DNA from: Oscillospiraceae bacterium
Lineage (GTDB): Bacteria; Bacillota; Clostridia; Oscillospirales; Acutalibacteraceae
DNA length: 5,695 bases
NCBI GenBank assembly: GCA_902796535.1
Contig: CADBPL010000298.1
Span: 1 to 5,695 of the forward strand
Direction: 5' to 3'
Shown here one piece after another: positions 1 through 5,695 of this stretch. The notes below the pieces were generated by a model, which was given only the letters and a program-made list of their open reading frames with translations, searched no databases and was not told the origin of the DNA. Position 1 is the first letter of the stretch; every line of letters begins with the position of its first letter. Made by a program: the position numbers and the translations under genes.

Positions 1-1
1 C

Positions 2-39
2 AAAAAAAGCAGACGACGCCAAGGCATCGTCTGCTTTTT
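2..39 (-). terminator. Intrinsic terminator of the tRNA-Lys gene
   Basis: A near-perfect inverted repeat pairs positions 4-20 with 23-39. In the minus-strand RNA it has one U-G wobble (positions 26/17) and ends in a run of seven U (positions 8-2). The last stem bases touch the encoded CCA of the tRNA at 39, so the hairpin starts directly at the mature 3' end. On the plus strand the wobble becomes a C-A mismatch, so the minus direction is favoured. Confidence 0.85.
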
Positions 40-114
40 GGTGATCCATCGGAGATTCGAACTCCGGACACCTTGATTAAAAGTCAAGTGCTCTACCGAC
101 TGAGCTAATGGATC
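39..114 (-). tRNA. tRNA-Lys, anticodon UUU
   Basis: The minus strand folds into a standard 76-nt cloverleaf. It has a 7-bp acceptor stem (108-114 with 43-49), U8-A9, a D-stem GCTC/GAGC, an anticodon stem CTTGA/TCAAG around the loop CTTTTAA with anticodon TTT, a 5-nt variable loop, a T-stem CGGAG/CTCCG around TTCGAAT, discriminator A, and a genomically encoded CCA at 41-39. It decodes the lysine codons AAA and AAG. It is a single-gene unit with a consensus promoter upstream and a terminator directly downstream. Confidence 0.97.
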
Positions 115-143
115 AGATTCATTTTTTCGCTGAACAATTTGAC

Positions 144-172
144 ATTTTAACCGATTTTGCGCGTTTTGTCAA
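144..172 (-). promoter_or_regulatory. Sigma-A type promoter of tRNA-Lys
   Basis: On the minus strand a perfect -35 box TTGACA (172-167) is followed by a 17-base spacer and a -10 box TAAAAT (149-144, one mismatch to TATAAT). Transcription should begin near 137, about 20 bases before the mature tRNA 5' end at 114. The near-consensus boxes fit a strongly expressed stable RNA gene. Confidence 0.85.
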
Positions 173-211
173 GGATTTCACACAAGTTTTTTTGAAGAAT
201 CCGGTTCTTTC

Positions 212-240
212 TTGACCGCGGGGAGCGGATATGCTATAGT
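212..240 (+). promoter_or_regulatory. Sigma-A type promoter of the ygjV-like/rlmI-like pair, with extended -10
   Basis: A -35 box TTGACC (212-217) and a -10 box TATAGT (235-240) are 17 bases apart. TGC precedes the -10 box, giving an extended -10 element. Transcription would start near 247, leaving a leader of about 30 bases that carries GAGGG (261-265) ahead of the ATG at 277. This promoter diverges from the tRNA promoter; about 40 bases lie between the two -35 boxes. The rest of the 115-276 interval shows no small gene or other convincing element. Confidence 0.8.
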
Positions 241-276
241 ATTTGCCGAAATTGATGACAGAGGGTACAAACTGAT

Positions 277-846
277 ATGCTTTCTTTCTTTACCGCTCAT
301 TCCTTCGTGATCGCGCAGGCGCTCGGCTTTTGCGCCATGTTCACCGTGATGCTCACCTATCAGTTCAAAAAACAGCGCACCATTCTGCTGCTGCTCGTGT
401 TTTGCTCACTGCTGTGGTGCTGCCACTTTGCCGTTTTGGGTAAGCCGACCGGCGTGGCGCTCAACGCCGTCAACCTGATTCGCTGCGTCGTCTACTCCTT
501 TAAAAGCGAGACGAGGTGGAACAGCAAATGGATTCCGATCGCGTTCATTGCCGTTTCCGTCGTCAGCACTGCTCTTACATGGGAAAACGGATGGAGCATT
601 TTGCCGCTGATCGGCGGTGTGTTCACCACCTGCGCCAACTGGCAATCCGACACCAAACGCCTCAAGCTGCTCACCCTGCCGGTTTCCGCCAGCTGGTTCA
701 CCTATAACCTCGTCAATCATTCCTATGCCGGCGTGGCGAATGAAACCATCGTCGTGTGCTCCATTATCGTTTATTTGCTGAGAACGCGCAAGCGTCAGAA
801 AGAAAAAGGCGGTGAAAGCTCATGCCAAGAGAATATCCCCGTTTGA
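277..846 (+). CDS. YgjV-family inner membrane protein
   Basis: A 189-residue, very hydrophobic protein resembling the YgjV family (E. coli YgjV is of similar length), whose biochemical role is not established. Seen in the sequence: about six or seven membrane segments (roughly residues 10-27, 36-56, 60-74, 85-102, 106-121, 131-148 and 152-168). Family-like features are QALGF near residue 14, a TYQFKKQRT turn at 27-35, HFAVLG at 50-55, and an N-x-x-N-x-x-R pattern within ALNAVNLIR (61-69). The tail from about 169 (RTRKRQKEK) is strongly basic and probably cytoplasmic. The ATG at 277 is preceded by GAGGG with an 11-base gap, somewhat long but the best site available. It is the first gene of a probable two-gene unit; its last 25 bases overlap the methyltransferase start. 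The family assignment comes from sequence pattern alone, and no transport or enzymatic function can be read from it. Confidence 0.75.
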   Translation: MLSFFTAHSFVIAQALGFCAMFTVMLTYQFKKQRTILLLLVFCSLLWCCHFAVLGKPTGVALNAVNLIRCVVYSFKSETRWNSKWIPIAFIAVSVVSTALTWENGWSILPLIGGVFTTCANWQSDTKRLKLLTLPVSASWFTYNLVNHSYAGVANETIVVCSIIVYLLRTRKRQKEKGGESSCQENIPV

Positions 847-2048
847 CCGTTACCCCCAAGGCGGAACGCGCCGCGCGCGCCGGGCACCCGTGGGTTTACG
901 GTGAGGAGGTTACCGCCGTGAGCGGCGCATACCAAAACGGTGAAATCGTGGACGTCTATTCCCAAAAGGACAGGTGGCTCGGCGCGGGCTTTGTGAACGA
1001 CCATTCCAAAATCCGCGTGCGGCTGCTCTCACGCAACACCAACGACCGCTTCGACGAGGCGTTTTTTGCCCGCCGTGTCAGCTATGCGCTTGCCTACCGC
1101 AAGGCTGTAATGGGGGAGGACTTTGCCTGCTGCCGCCTGATCTTCGGCGAGGCGGACGGCCTGCCGGGTTTAACGGTCGACCGGTTTGAAGACGTTCTGG
1201 TGACCGAGGTGCTGTGCCTTGGCATCGAACAGAGAAAAGAATGGATCTACCGCGCGTTGGTCGAAACGCTGCGGCAGGAATACGGCGTGACCGTTCACGC
1301 GATCTATGAGCGCAACGAGGCTGCCATCCGGCTCAAGGAGGGGCTGCCCACCGGCAAGGGGTTTGTGAACGGGTTCGGATTGGCGAATGATTTGAACGGC
1401 CACGTGCTCATCACCGAAAACGGGATCCGCTACGACGTGGATTACATCAACGGCCAGAAAACCGGCTTTTTCCTCGACCAGAAATACAACCGTCTGGCTG
1501 CCGCCAAAATCGCAAAAGGCCGCACGGTGCTTGATTGCTGCACCCACACCGGAGCGTTTGCTCTCAATGCAGCCAAGGCGGGCGCAAAAAAGGTTTGCGC
1601 CGTGGATATTTCCGCCGACGCGCTCACGCAGGCGAGGCGTAACGCAGACCTCAACGGGCTGGAAGCCAACATGGAATTCCGGCGCGCCGACCTGTTTGAG
1701 CTGCTCACCGCGTTGGACAACAGCCGTGAGCGCGCCTATGATTATATCATCCTCGACCCGCCTGCGTTCACCAAAAGCAGCGCCACGGTCAAAAGCGCTT
1801 ACCGCGGCTATAAGGAGATCAACAAGCGGGCCATGCATCTTTTGCCCCGCGGCGGCTATCTGGCCACCTGTTCCTGCTCCCATTTCATGACGGACGAGCT
1901 GTTCCGCCAAATGCTGGCCGAGGCGGCGCAGGAGGCGGGCGTGAGCCTTAAGCAGATCGAAGGGCGCAGGCAGGCTCCCGATCACCCCATTCTGTGGGGC
2001 GTGCCGGAGACGGAATATTTGAAATTTTACCTTTTCCAAATTGTATAA
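822..2048 (+). CDS. rlmI: Class I SAM-dependent rRNA (cytosine-C5) methyltransferase, RlmI/YwbD-like
   Basis: A 408-residue cytosolic enzyme close in length to E. coli RlmI (396), which makes m5C1962 in 23S rRNA; that exact target is inferred here. An N-terminal PUA-like domain (about 1-75) carries GHPWVY at 21-26. A linker domain follows with the family hallmark GQKTGFFLDQKYNR at 211-224. The Rossmann methyltransferase fold holds the SAM-binding motif VLDCCTHTGAFAL at 236-248, the acidic VDIS strand end at 261-264, DPPAF at 312-316, and TCSCSH at 349-354, where Cys350 or Cys352 lies in the position of the catalytic cysteine. RRQAPDHP (382-389) near the end is also typical. AAGGCGG at about 806-812 supports the ATG at 822. 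The start lies inside the end of the YgjV-like gene in another frame, suggesting co-transcription and translational coupling. No domain is missing. Family assignment is firm; the rlmI symbol rests on architecture, and a general RlmI-like/YwbD label would be safer. Confidence 0.92.
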   Translation: MPREYPRLTVTPKAERAARAGHPWVYGEEVTAVSGAYQNGEIVDVYSQKDRWLGAGFVNDHSKIRVRLLSRNTNDRFDEAFFARRVSYALAYRKAVMGEDFACCRLIFGEADGLPGLTVDRFEDVLVTEVLCLGIEQRKEWIYRALVETLRQEYGVTVHAIYERNEAAIRLKEGLPTGKGFVNGFGLANDLNGHVLITENGIRYDVDYINGQKTGFFLDQKYNRLAAAKIAKGRTVLDCCTHTGAFALNAAKAGAKKVCAVDISADALTQARRNADLNGLEANMEFRRADLFELLTALDNSRERAYDYIILDPPAFTKSSATVKSAYRGYKEINKRAMHLLPRGGYLATCSCSHFMTDELFRQMLAEAAQEAGVSLKQIEGRRQAPDHPILWGVPETEYLKFYLFQIV

Positions 2049-2067
2049 ACGCAAGGCGCTGCCTGTG

Positions 2068-2106
2068 AAAAAATGAAAAGGGGATCGGCTCGTAAAGGCC
2101 GATCCC
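2068..2106 (-). terminator. Terminator between convergent genes, mainly for the M23 peptidase gene
   Basis: A perfect 9-bp GC-rich stem (2081-2089 with 2098-2106) encloses an 8-base loop. In the minus direction it is followed by a T-rich tail (CTTTTCATTTTTT, 2080-2068), and it starts 9 bases after the peptidase stop codon. In the plus direction it lies about 32 bases after the methyltransferase stop, but its tail (TTGTCGCTTT) is poor in T. It may therefore act in both directions but is stronger for the minus strand. Confidence 0.8.
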
Positions 2107-2115
2107 TTGTCGCTT

Positions 2116-2814
2116 TCACTCACCGCGGTTCATGGCGGCCAGTGGGTCAACAATCTTGCCGTTGACCGTGATCTCCATGTGCAAATGCGGTTCATCTGCC
2201 GATTCTACGGGGATCTCGCCGAGCTTGCCGATCACCTGCTCCGCTTTGACTTCGGCGCCGACCGGCAAAACCGACGGTTTTGACAAGCCGCAATACTTTA
2301 CAATCATTTCATTGCCGTGATCGATCTCGACCACTGTGCCCCACAGCTCGTCGTCATAGACCGCCTTGACCTTGCCCCGCTGAATGGCGCGCACCTCGCA
2401 GCCTTGTTCACCGGTGAAATCAATGCCGTTGTGCACGCGCCAATCGTTCATGGTTTGCGAATAAAGCATTTCACCGTCGGAATAATCCTTTAGGATCTCC
2501 ATGCCGACCGGCAGGCCAAAATCGCCCGTAAACGGCAGGTTATCCGCCCTGGTGGTCTCTTCCGCTTTGGTGGGCGGCTCTGTGAGAAGGATCTGCTGCG
2601 TCTGCGGTTCAACCACGTCGAGCGGTTCCTCCGGCAGCATGAAGATTTCACCGTCGCCGCCGTGCGCAGCTGTCGTTGCTTCCACGGAGGGAACGTCGCT
2701 GCGCGTGGCCAGATAGGAGCCGAAGCCGACTGCGCTCACGCACAGCAAAACCGCCGCATACAATCCTGTTCTTCGCCAAATCGGTTTGCCGGTTCGTTTG
2801 AATTCAATGTCCAT
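2116..2814 (-). CDS. Membrane-anchored M23/LytM family metallopeptidase, SpoIIQ-like
   Basis: A 232-residue protein with a short basic N-terminus, one membrane segment (about residues 17-36), a low-complexity Pro/Glu/Thr linker (about 38-95) and a C-terminal LytM domain (about 98-226) placed outside the membrane. All zinc-site residues expected for an active M23 peptidase are visible: His128 and Asp132 in HNGID, and His210 and His212 in HLH. The stretch MLYSQTMNDWRVHNGID (116-132) and the TVVEIDHGNEM region (160-170) resemble SpoIIQ, the forespore protein that pairs with SpoIIIAH across the intermembrane space during engulfment. B. subtilis SpoIIQ lacks a full catalytic site, whereas clostridial ones can keep it. 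The open frame extends upstream to 2946, but that part crosses the liv terminator, so the ATG at 2814 is chosen; a GTG at 2847 is possible but has no ribosome site. It lies alone between two terminators behind a sigma-F/G-like promoter. M23 family is firm; SpoIIQ identity is inference, and a generic cell-wall endopeptidase is the alternative. Confidence 0.88.
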   Translation of the reverse strand: MDIEFKRTGKPIWRRTGLYAAVLLCVSAVGFGSYLATRSDVPSVEATTAAHGGDGEIFMLPEEPLDVVEPQTQQILLTEPPTKAEETTRADNLPFTGDFGLPVGMEILKDYSDGEMLYSQTMNDWRVHNGIDFTGEQGCEVRAIQRGKVKAVYDDELWGTVVEIDHGNEMIVKYCGLSKPSVLPVGAEVKAEQVIGKLGEIPVESADEPHLHMEITVNGKIVDPLAAMNRGE

Positions 2815-2835
2815 AATCGTTTCGCGCCCGGGGCG

Positions 2836-2845
2836 CTCTCCCTTC
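2836..2845 (-). promoter_or_regulatory. Shine-Dalgarno of the M23 gene, set apart from its ATG by a small palindrome
   Basis: The minus strand reads GAAGGGAGAG at 2845-2836, a good ribosome site, but it lies more than 20 bases from the ATG at 2814. Between them is the palindrome GCGCCCCGGGCGC (2836-2824), which can form a 5-bp GC-only stem with a 3-base loop. Folding it would leave about 9 unpaired bases between site and start, near the ideal spacing. No other usable start codon lies at normal distance downstream of the site. Confidence 0.5.
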
Positions 2846-2862
2846 ACAAATATCGTCTTTGC

Positions 2863-2892
2863 TATTGTGAACCGAAAAGCCGAATAATATGC
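2863..2892 (-). promoter_or_regulatory. Candidate forespore (sigma-F/sigma-G) promoter of the SpoIIQ-like gene
   Basis: The minus strand has GCATA (2892-2888), a 15-base spacer, then GTTCACAATA (2872-2863). Against the B. subtilis sigma-F consensus GYATA-N15-GGNNANAHTR, the only mismatch is the second G of the -10 box. The embedded CACAATA is one base from the sigma-G -10 pattern CATNHTA. Transcription would start near 2856, giving a leader of about 42 bases that contains the Shine-Dalgarno. No good sigma-A promoter was found in this interval. The consensus is recalled from B. subtilis and applied by inference. Confidence 0.55.
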
Positions 2893-2953
2893 AAAAAGGG
2901 CTGTTACATTTCGAGTGAAGAAAACGTCGTCTTCATCGAAATGCAACAGCCCT
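2893..2953 (-). terminator. Long intrinsic terminator of the liv operon
   Basis: Positions 2953-2930 pair with 2921-2897 on the minus-strand RNA. The stem has 24 base pairs, including one G-U pair (2944/2906), a single bulged base (2915) and an 8-base loop, followed by five U (2897-2893). It starts about 19 bases after the livF stop codon. A second, weaker 7-bp hairpin (2952-2958 with 2969-2975) overlaps the livF stop codon and may be an alternative fold. Confidence 0.85.
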
Positions 2954-2971
2954 GATCGTTTGAGGAATCGA

Positions 2972-3682
2972 TCAGGCGCCCAGATAGGCTTTTTTGACCG
3001 CTTCGTCGTGGAGCAGGTCGTTGGCCGTACCGCTCAGCGAAATGCTGCCGGTTTCGAGCACATAAGCGCGGTCCGCAATGGAGAGCGCCTTTTTTGCGTT
3101 TTGTTCCACGAGCAGAATCGTGCAGCCGCTTTTGTGATACTCCTTGATGATGTCGAACACCTTGTCGACAAACAGCGGCGAAAGACCCATGGACGGTTCG
3201 TCGAGCATGAGCAGCTTCGGGTGGCTCATCATGGCGCGGCCCATGGCGAGCATTTGCTGTTCGCCGCCGGAAAGCGTGCCGGCGATCTGGTTTTTGCGTT
3301 CACCCAGAATTTCAAAGCGGGAGCAGATCTCGTCCACGTCACGCTGCACCTGCTTTTTGTCCTTCACGGTGTAAGCGCCCATGAGCAGGTTGTCGTAAAC
3401 GGTCAGCTGCTGAAAAATGCGCCTGCCCTCGGGCACCTGTGTCATGCCCAGATGAACGATCTTGTGGCCGGGCAGCCTGGTGATATCCTGCCCGTTGTAG
3501 GTCACGGTGCCGCGCTTGATCGGCACGAGCCCCATGATGCTCTGCATGGTGGTGGTTTTGCCGGCGCCGTTGGCGCCGATGAGGGTGACGATCTCGCCCT
3601 CGTTCACCTCAAAGCTGATGCCGCGGATCGCCTGGATCATGCCGTAATAGACGTCTAAATCTTTCACTTCAAGCAATGCCAT
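2972..3682 (-). CDS. livF: LivF-type ABC transporter ATP-binding protein (branched-chain amino acid importer)
   Basis: A 236-residue ATPase, the usual LivF length, and one of two nucleotide-binding subunits that power the HAAT-family importer on the cytoplasmic face. Motifs seen in order: Walker A GANGAGKT at 36-43, Q-loop Gln82 in TQVPEGRRIF (a LivF hallmark), ABC signature LSGGEQQ at 137-143, Walker B LLMLDEP at 157-163, and LLVEQN at 190-195, where LivF proteins carry Gln in place of the usual H-loop His. The C-terminus KKAYLGA is typical. The ATG at 3682 follows the site AGGAGGG with 5 to 6 bases of spacing. This site lies inside the last codons of livG, and only 3 bases separate the two genes. 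It is the last gene of the operon, followed by the long terminator. Branched-chain amino acids are the family default substrate; short amides, urea or other amino acids cannot be excluded. Confidence 0.95.
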   Translation of the reverse strand: MALLEVKDLDVYYGMIQAIRGISFEVNEGEIVTLIGANGAGKTTTMQSIMGLVPIKRGTVTYNGQDITRLPGHKIVHLGMTQVPEGRRIFQQLTVYDNLLMGAYTVKDKKQVQRDVDEICSRFEILGERKNQIAGTLSGGEQQMLAMGRAMMSHPKLLMLDEPSMGLSPLFVDKVFDIIKEYHKSGCTILLVEQNAKKALSIADRAYVLETGSISLSGTANDLLHDEAVKKAYLGA

Positions 3683-3685
3683 ACG

Positions 3686-4456
3686 TTACCCTCCTATGTA
3701 GGCGCGAATGACCTCGGGGTCGTTGAGCGCCTCGGCGGTGGTGCCCTGCGCGAGCGTGGTGCCGAAGTTGAGCACGGTGACGCGGTCGCACAGGCCGGAA
3801 ACAAATTTCATATCGTGTTCAATGAGCAGAACAGTCAGGTCGAACCGATCGCGAATGCTTTTGACGATCTCCATCAGCTCGGCTGTTTCGTTGGGGTTCA
3901 TGCCGGCTGCCGGCTCATCAAGCAGCAGCAGCTTGGGGCTGGTGGCGAGCGCACGGGCGATTTCAAGCCGCCGCTGTGTGCCGTAAGAGAGGTTGCAGGC
4001 TAAGTTGTTGCGTTCTTCGAGCAGGCCGAACACGTCGAGGATCTCTTTGGCCTTGTCGCGCATACGCACCTCCACGTCGTAATAACGGGGCGTGTGCAGC
4101 ATGGCGTCAAAGGGGGTGTATTTGAATTCGGGCCGGTTGTGCAGCGCCACGAGCACGTTGCGGATGACGGACATATTGTCAAACAGGCGGATGTTCTGGA
4201 ATGTTCTGGCAATGCCCTTGTGATTGATCTTTTCCTGGCTTTTGCCCTTCAGCTCTTCGCCGTCCAGATAAAAGGTGCCTGTTGTGGGCTGGTAAACGCC
4301 CGTGAGCATGTTGAACACCGTGGTTTTGCCGGCGCCGTTGGGGCCGACCAGACCGTACAGTTCATTCTTTTTGATTTGCAGGTTCACATCCTGCACGGCT
4401 TTCAGGCCGCCGAAGGAAATGCCCAGGTTTTTGGTTTCGAGCATCAGATCAGCCAT
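3686..4456 (-). CDS. livG: LivG-type ABC transporter ATP-binding protein (branched-chain amino acid importer)
   Basis: A 256-residue ATPase of normal LivG length, the partner of LivF in the heterodimeric motor of the importer. Motifs seen: Walker A GPNGAGKT at 38-45, Q-loop Gln87 in ARTFQNIRLF, the LivG-type insertion rich in aromatic and charged residues at about 106-132, the degenerate signature LSYGTQR at 156-162 (the usual LivG form in place of LSGGQ), Walker B LLLLDEP at 176-182, and H-loop His214 in LIEHDM. The C-terminus ends VIRAYIGG as in the family. The start at 4456 is backed by AAAGGAGGGC about 9 bases upstream. It overlaps the end of livM by 8 bases, consistent with translational coupling. 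Nothing is missing or odd. Confidence 0.95.
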   Translation of the reverse strand: MADLMLETKNLGISFGGLKAVQDVNLQIKKNELYGLVGPNGAGKTTVFNMLTGVYQPTTGTFYLDGEELKGKSQEKINHKGIARTFQNIRLFDNMSVIRNVLVALHNRPEFKYTPFDAMLHTPRYYDVEVRMRDKAKEILDVFGLLEERNNLACNLSYGTQRRLEIARALATSPKLLLLDEPAAGMNPNETAELMEIVKSIRDRFDLTVLLIEHDMKFVSGLCDRVTVLNFGTTLAQGTTAEALNDPEVIRAYIGG

Positions 4457-5501
4457 TGTTCCTGCCCTCCTTTGCGGTCGCGCCGTTCGCCTTTTTGGCG
4501 AGCAGCTTTTCTTTTATGCCGCTCAACCCGAACCGCTCCTTGATCGGTTTCAGAGCCGGTGCGTTGTTGAAAATCACGATCAGGATCAGGATGATGGCGT
4601 AGACCAGCGTGCGCACCGCGGCAAGGTCGCCGGAAAGTCTGGCCTGCAGTTCAAAGTTGATGATGGTGATGAGCGTGGCGGAAATGATGGAGCCGTTGAT
4701 GCTGCCCATGCCGCCGAGCACGACCATGACGAGGATCTCGATGGAAAAGTTGTAATCGAATTTTGTGTAGAGAATGGGCGTGGTGAAGTGGCCGTAGATC
4801 ACGCCCGCGATGCCGGCAAAAAACGCGGCGATAACGAACACGAACAGCTTGTAGAACGTGACGTTGACGCCCATGGCGCGCGCGGCGATCTCATTGTCGC
4901 GAATGGCGGTGATGGCGCGGCCGTGCTTGCTGCGGATGAGATTTTGCATCAGAATGAGCACGAGAATGACCGCCACGAACGCGATGATGAACAGCTCTTT
5001 CTGGTTGTAGGTTTTGGAGGCGTAACCCATCGCGCCGCCGAACATGGGCAGGTTTTTGAAAATGTTGCGGACGATCTCACCAAATGCCAGCGTGACAATG
5101 GCAAGGTAATCGCCCTTTAAGCGCAGCGCCGGCAGGCCGATGATGAAGCCGAACACGGCGGCAACCGCGCCGCCGATGAACATGGCGAGAATGAAGACGA
5201 CGAGCTTGTTGTCAATGGATTCACGCAGCAGGCCGGCCGCAAACGTGCCGATGTAGGCGCCCAGACAGGCAAACCCGGCGTGGCCAAGGCTCAGCTCGCC
5301 CAGAAAGCCGACCACCAGATTGAGGGAGGTGGCCAGAATGATGCTGTAAGCGATTTTGGAGAGCAGCCCCGTGGTGGAGCGGTCAAGCGCGCCGGCATTA
5401 CTCAGAAGAATCAGCACAACGAGGGCGGCGGCGATCAGGAGCCAGTTGACAATGTATTTGAATTTGAACACTTTTCTGACGTTGGCGATAAAGCGGCTCA
5501 T
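4449..5501 (-). CDS. livM: LivM-type branched-chain amino acid ABC transporter permease
   Basis: A 350-residue inner-membrane permease that forms the translocation pore with LivH. Segments are hydrophobic throughout, with family motifs NLVVGFLGELSLGHAGF (61-77), GLPALRLKGDYLAIVTLAFGE (122-142), the cytoplasmic coupling loop GRAITAIRDNEIAARAMGVN (194-213), which meets the ATPases, and VVLGGMGSINGS (260-271). The first 16 or so residues are basic, and the tail after about 318 is charged and Ala/Gly/Asn-rich, probably cytoplasmic. A GTG two codons upstream (5507) would also open the frame. The ATG at 5501 is preferred because GAGAAGG lies about 7 bases before it but almost touches the GTG. The start comes 2 bases after the livH stop, and the end overlaps livG by 8 bases. 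Substrate range is inferred from the family. Confidence 0.94.
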   Translation of the reverse strand: MSRFIANVRKVFKFKYIVNWLLIAAALVVLILLSNAGALDRSTTGLLSKIAYSIILATSLNLVVGFLGELSLGHAGFACLGAYIGTFAAGLLRESIDNKLVVFILAMFIGGAVAAVFGFIIGLPALRLKGDYLAIVTLAFGEIVRNIFKNLPMFGGAMGYASKTYNQKELFIIAFVAVILVLILMQNLIRSKHGRAITAIRDNEIAARAMGVNVTFYKLFVFVIAAFFAGIAGVIYGHFTTPILYTKFDYNFSIEILVMVVLGGMGSINGSIISATLITIINFELQARLSGDLAAVRTLVYAIILILIVIFNNAPALKPIKERFGLSGIKEKLLAKKANGATAKEGRNNG

Positions 5502-5503
5502 AC

Positions 5504-5695
5504 TCACACCTTCTCTCTGATTTTTTTGCCGAGCAGCCCGATGGGCTTGACGAGCAAAATCACGATCAGCAAGCTGAACTCGATCGAGGTCGTGTAGGGC
5601 GCGATGACGGGAATGCTCAGGCAGATTTTTTCGATCAGGCCGAGCAGCACGCCGCCGAGCATGGCGCCGGGGATGGAGCCGATGCCGCCGATGAC
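5504..5695 (-). CDS. livH: LivH-type branched-chain amino acid ABC transporter permease, C-terminal part
   Basis: Only the last 63 codons and the TGA stop (5506-5504) are inside the window; the gene continues past the right edge. The visible part begins VIGGIGSIPGAMLGGVLLG, the conserved LivH loop that follows the last substrate-pore helices. It ends with a final membrane helix (about SLLIVILLVKPIGLLG) and a basic cytoplasmic tail KKIREKV, as in LivH. It pairs with LivM in the pore and comes first in the visible H-M-G-F order, the usual arrangement. The periplasmic-type binding protein (a lipoprotein in Gram-positives) would be expected further upstream. The frame is open to the edge without a break, so this is truncation by the window, not a pseudogene. 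Confidence 0.93.
   Translation of the reverse strand, partial: VIGGIGSIPGAMLGGVLLGLIEKICLSIPVIAPYTTSIEFSLLIVILLVKPIGLLGKKIREKV

Noticed and set aside
1170..2123. Long open frame (317 codons) on the minus strand opposite the methyltransferase gene
   Set aside because: It lies almost wholly antisense to a gene with every RlmI family motif, its translation shows no recognisable domain, and it runs through the terminator hairpin at 2081-2106. It is a GC-rich codon shadow.
2815..2946. 44-codon N-terminal extension of the M23 reading frame
   Set aside because: The upstream ATG at 2946 is inside the liv terminator stem and upstream of the proposed promoter start. The extension has no family-like sequence, and the normal anchor segment follows the ATG at 2814.
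2915..3658. Plus-strand open frame of 247 codons opposite livF
   Set aside because: It begins within the terminator hairpin and is antisense to a complete LivF with all ATPase motifs; the composition is a reverse-strand artefact.
4302..5120. Plus-strand open frame of 272 codons opposite livG/livM
   Set aside because: It is antisense to livG and livM, with a highly charged, Asp/His/Glu-rich translation typical of the reverse complement of membrane-protein codons.
2972..5695. Urea-type (Urt) transporter instead of Liv
   Set aside because: No urea-related genes are visible, and the ATPase and permease sequences read as the general Liv type. The substrate remains open, but nothing favours urea.
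1..5695. CRISPR array, insertion sequence, prophage, defence or other novel multi-gene system
   Set aside because: No direct repeats of array type, no transposase or integrase reading frame, and no terminal repeats or target duplications were seen. The tRNA-Lys is intact and shows no nearby attachment-site repeat or integrase. All genes belong to known housekeeping, transport or sporulation-like families.

Overview
The window looks like a chromosomal segment from a moderately GC-rich Firmicute, most likely an anaerobic, spore-forming clostridium of the Oscillospiraceae/Ruminococcaceae kind. The grounds are strong AGGAGG-type ribosome sites, clostridial-style intrinsic terminators, a tRNA with an encoded CCA, and a LytM peptidase resembling SpoIIQ behind a match to a forespore (sigma-F/sigma-G) promoter. 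The taxonomic placement is inference; no rRNA or marker gene is present.

Layout. At the left end is a tRNA-Lys(UUU) on the minus strand with its own sigma-A promoter and terminator. A divergent extended -10 promoter drives a plus-strand pair: a YgjV-family membrane protein (277-846) and an RlmI-like 23S rRNA m5C methyltransferase (822-2048), whose reading frames overlap by 25 bases. A hairpin at about 2081-2106 separates this pair from the convergent minus-strand M23/LytM peptidase gene (2116-2814). To its right is the 3' end of a minus-strand branched-chain-amino-acid-type ABC transporter operon, livH (partial, C-terminal 63 residues)-livM-livG-livF, tightly packed and closed by an unusually long terminator hairpin (about 2893-2953). 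The liv substrate-binding protein gene would be expected further upstream, beyond the right edge.

Function. The four liv genes form one HAAT-family importer: two permeases (LivH, LivM) and two ATPases (LivG, LivF), with all ATPase motifs intact. The peptidase gene is separated from liv by the long terminator, and its proposed forespore promoter begins at the terminator's U-tract, so it is probably an independent sporulation gene. No mobile element, CRISPR array, defence system or clearly new system is visible. The most notable point is the SpoIIQ-like gene with its promoter and an odd leader in which a small palindrome lies between the Shine-Dalgarno and the start codon.
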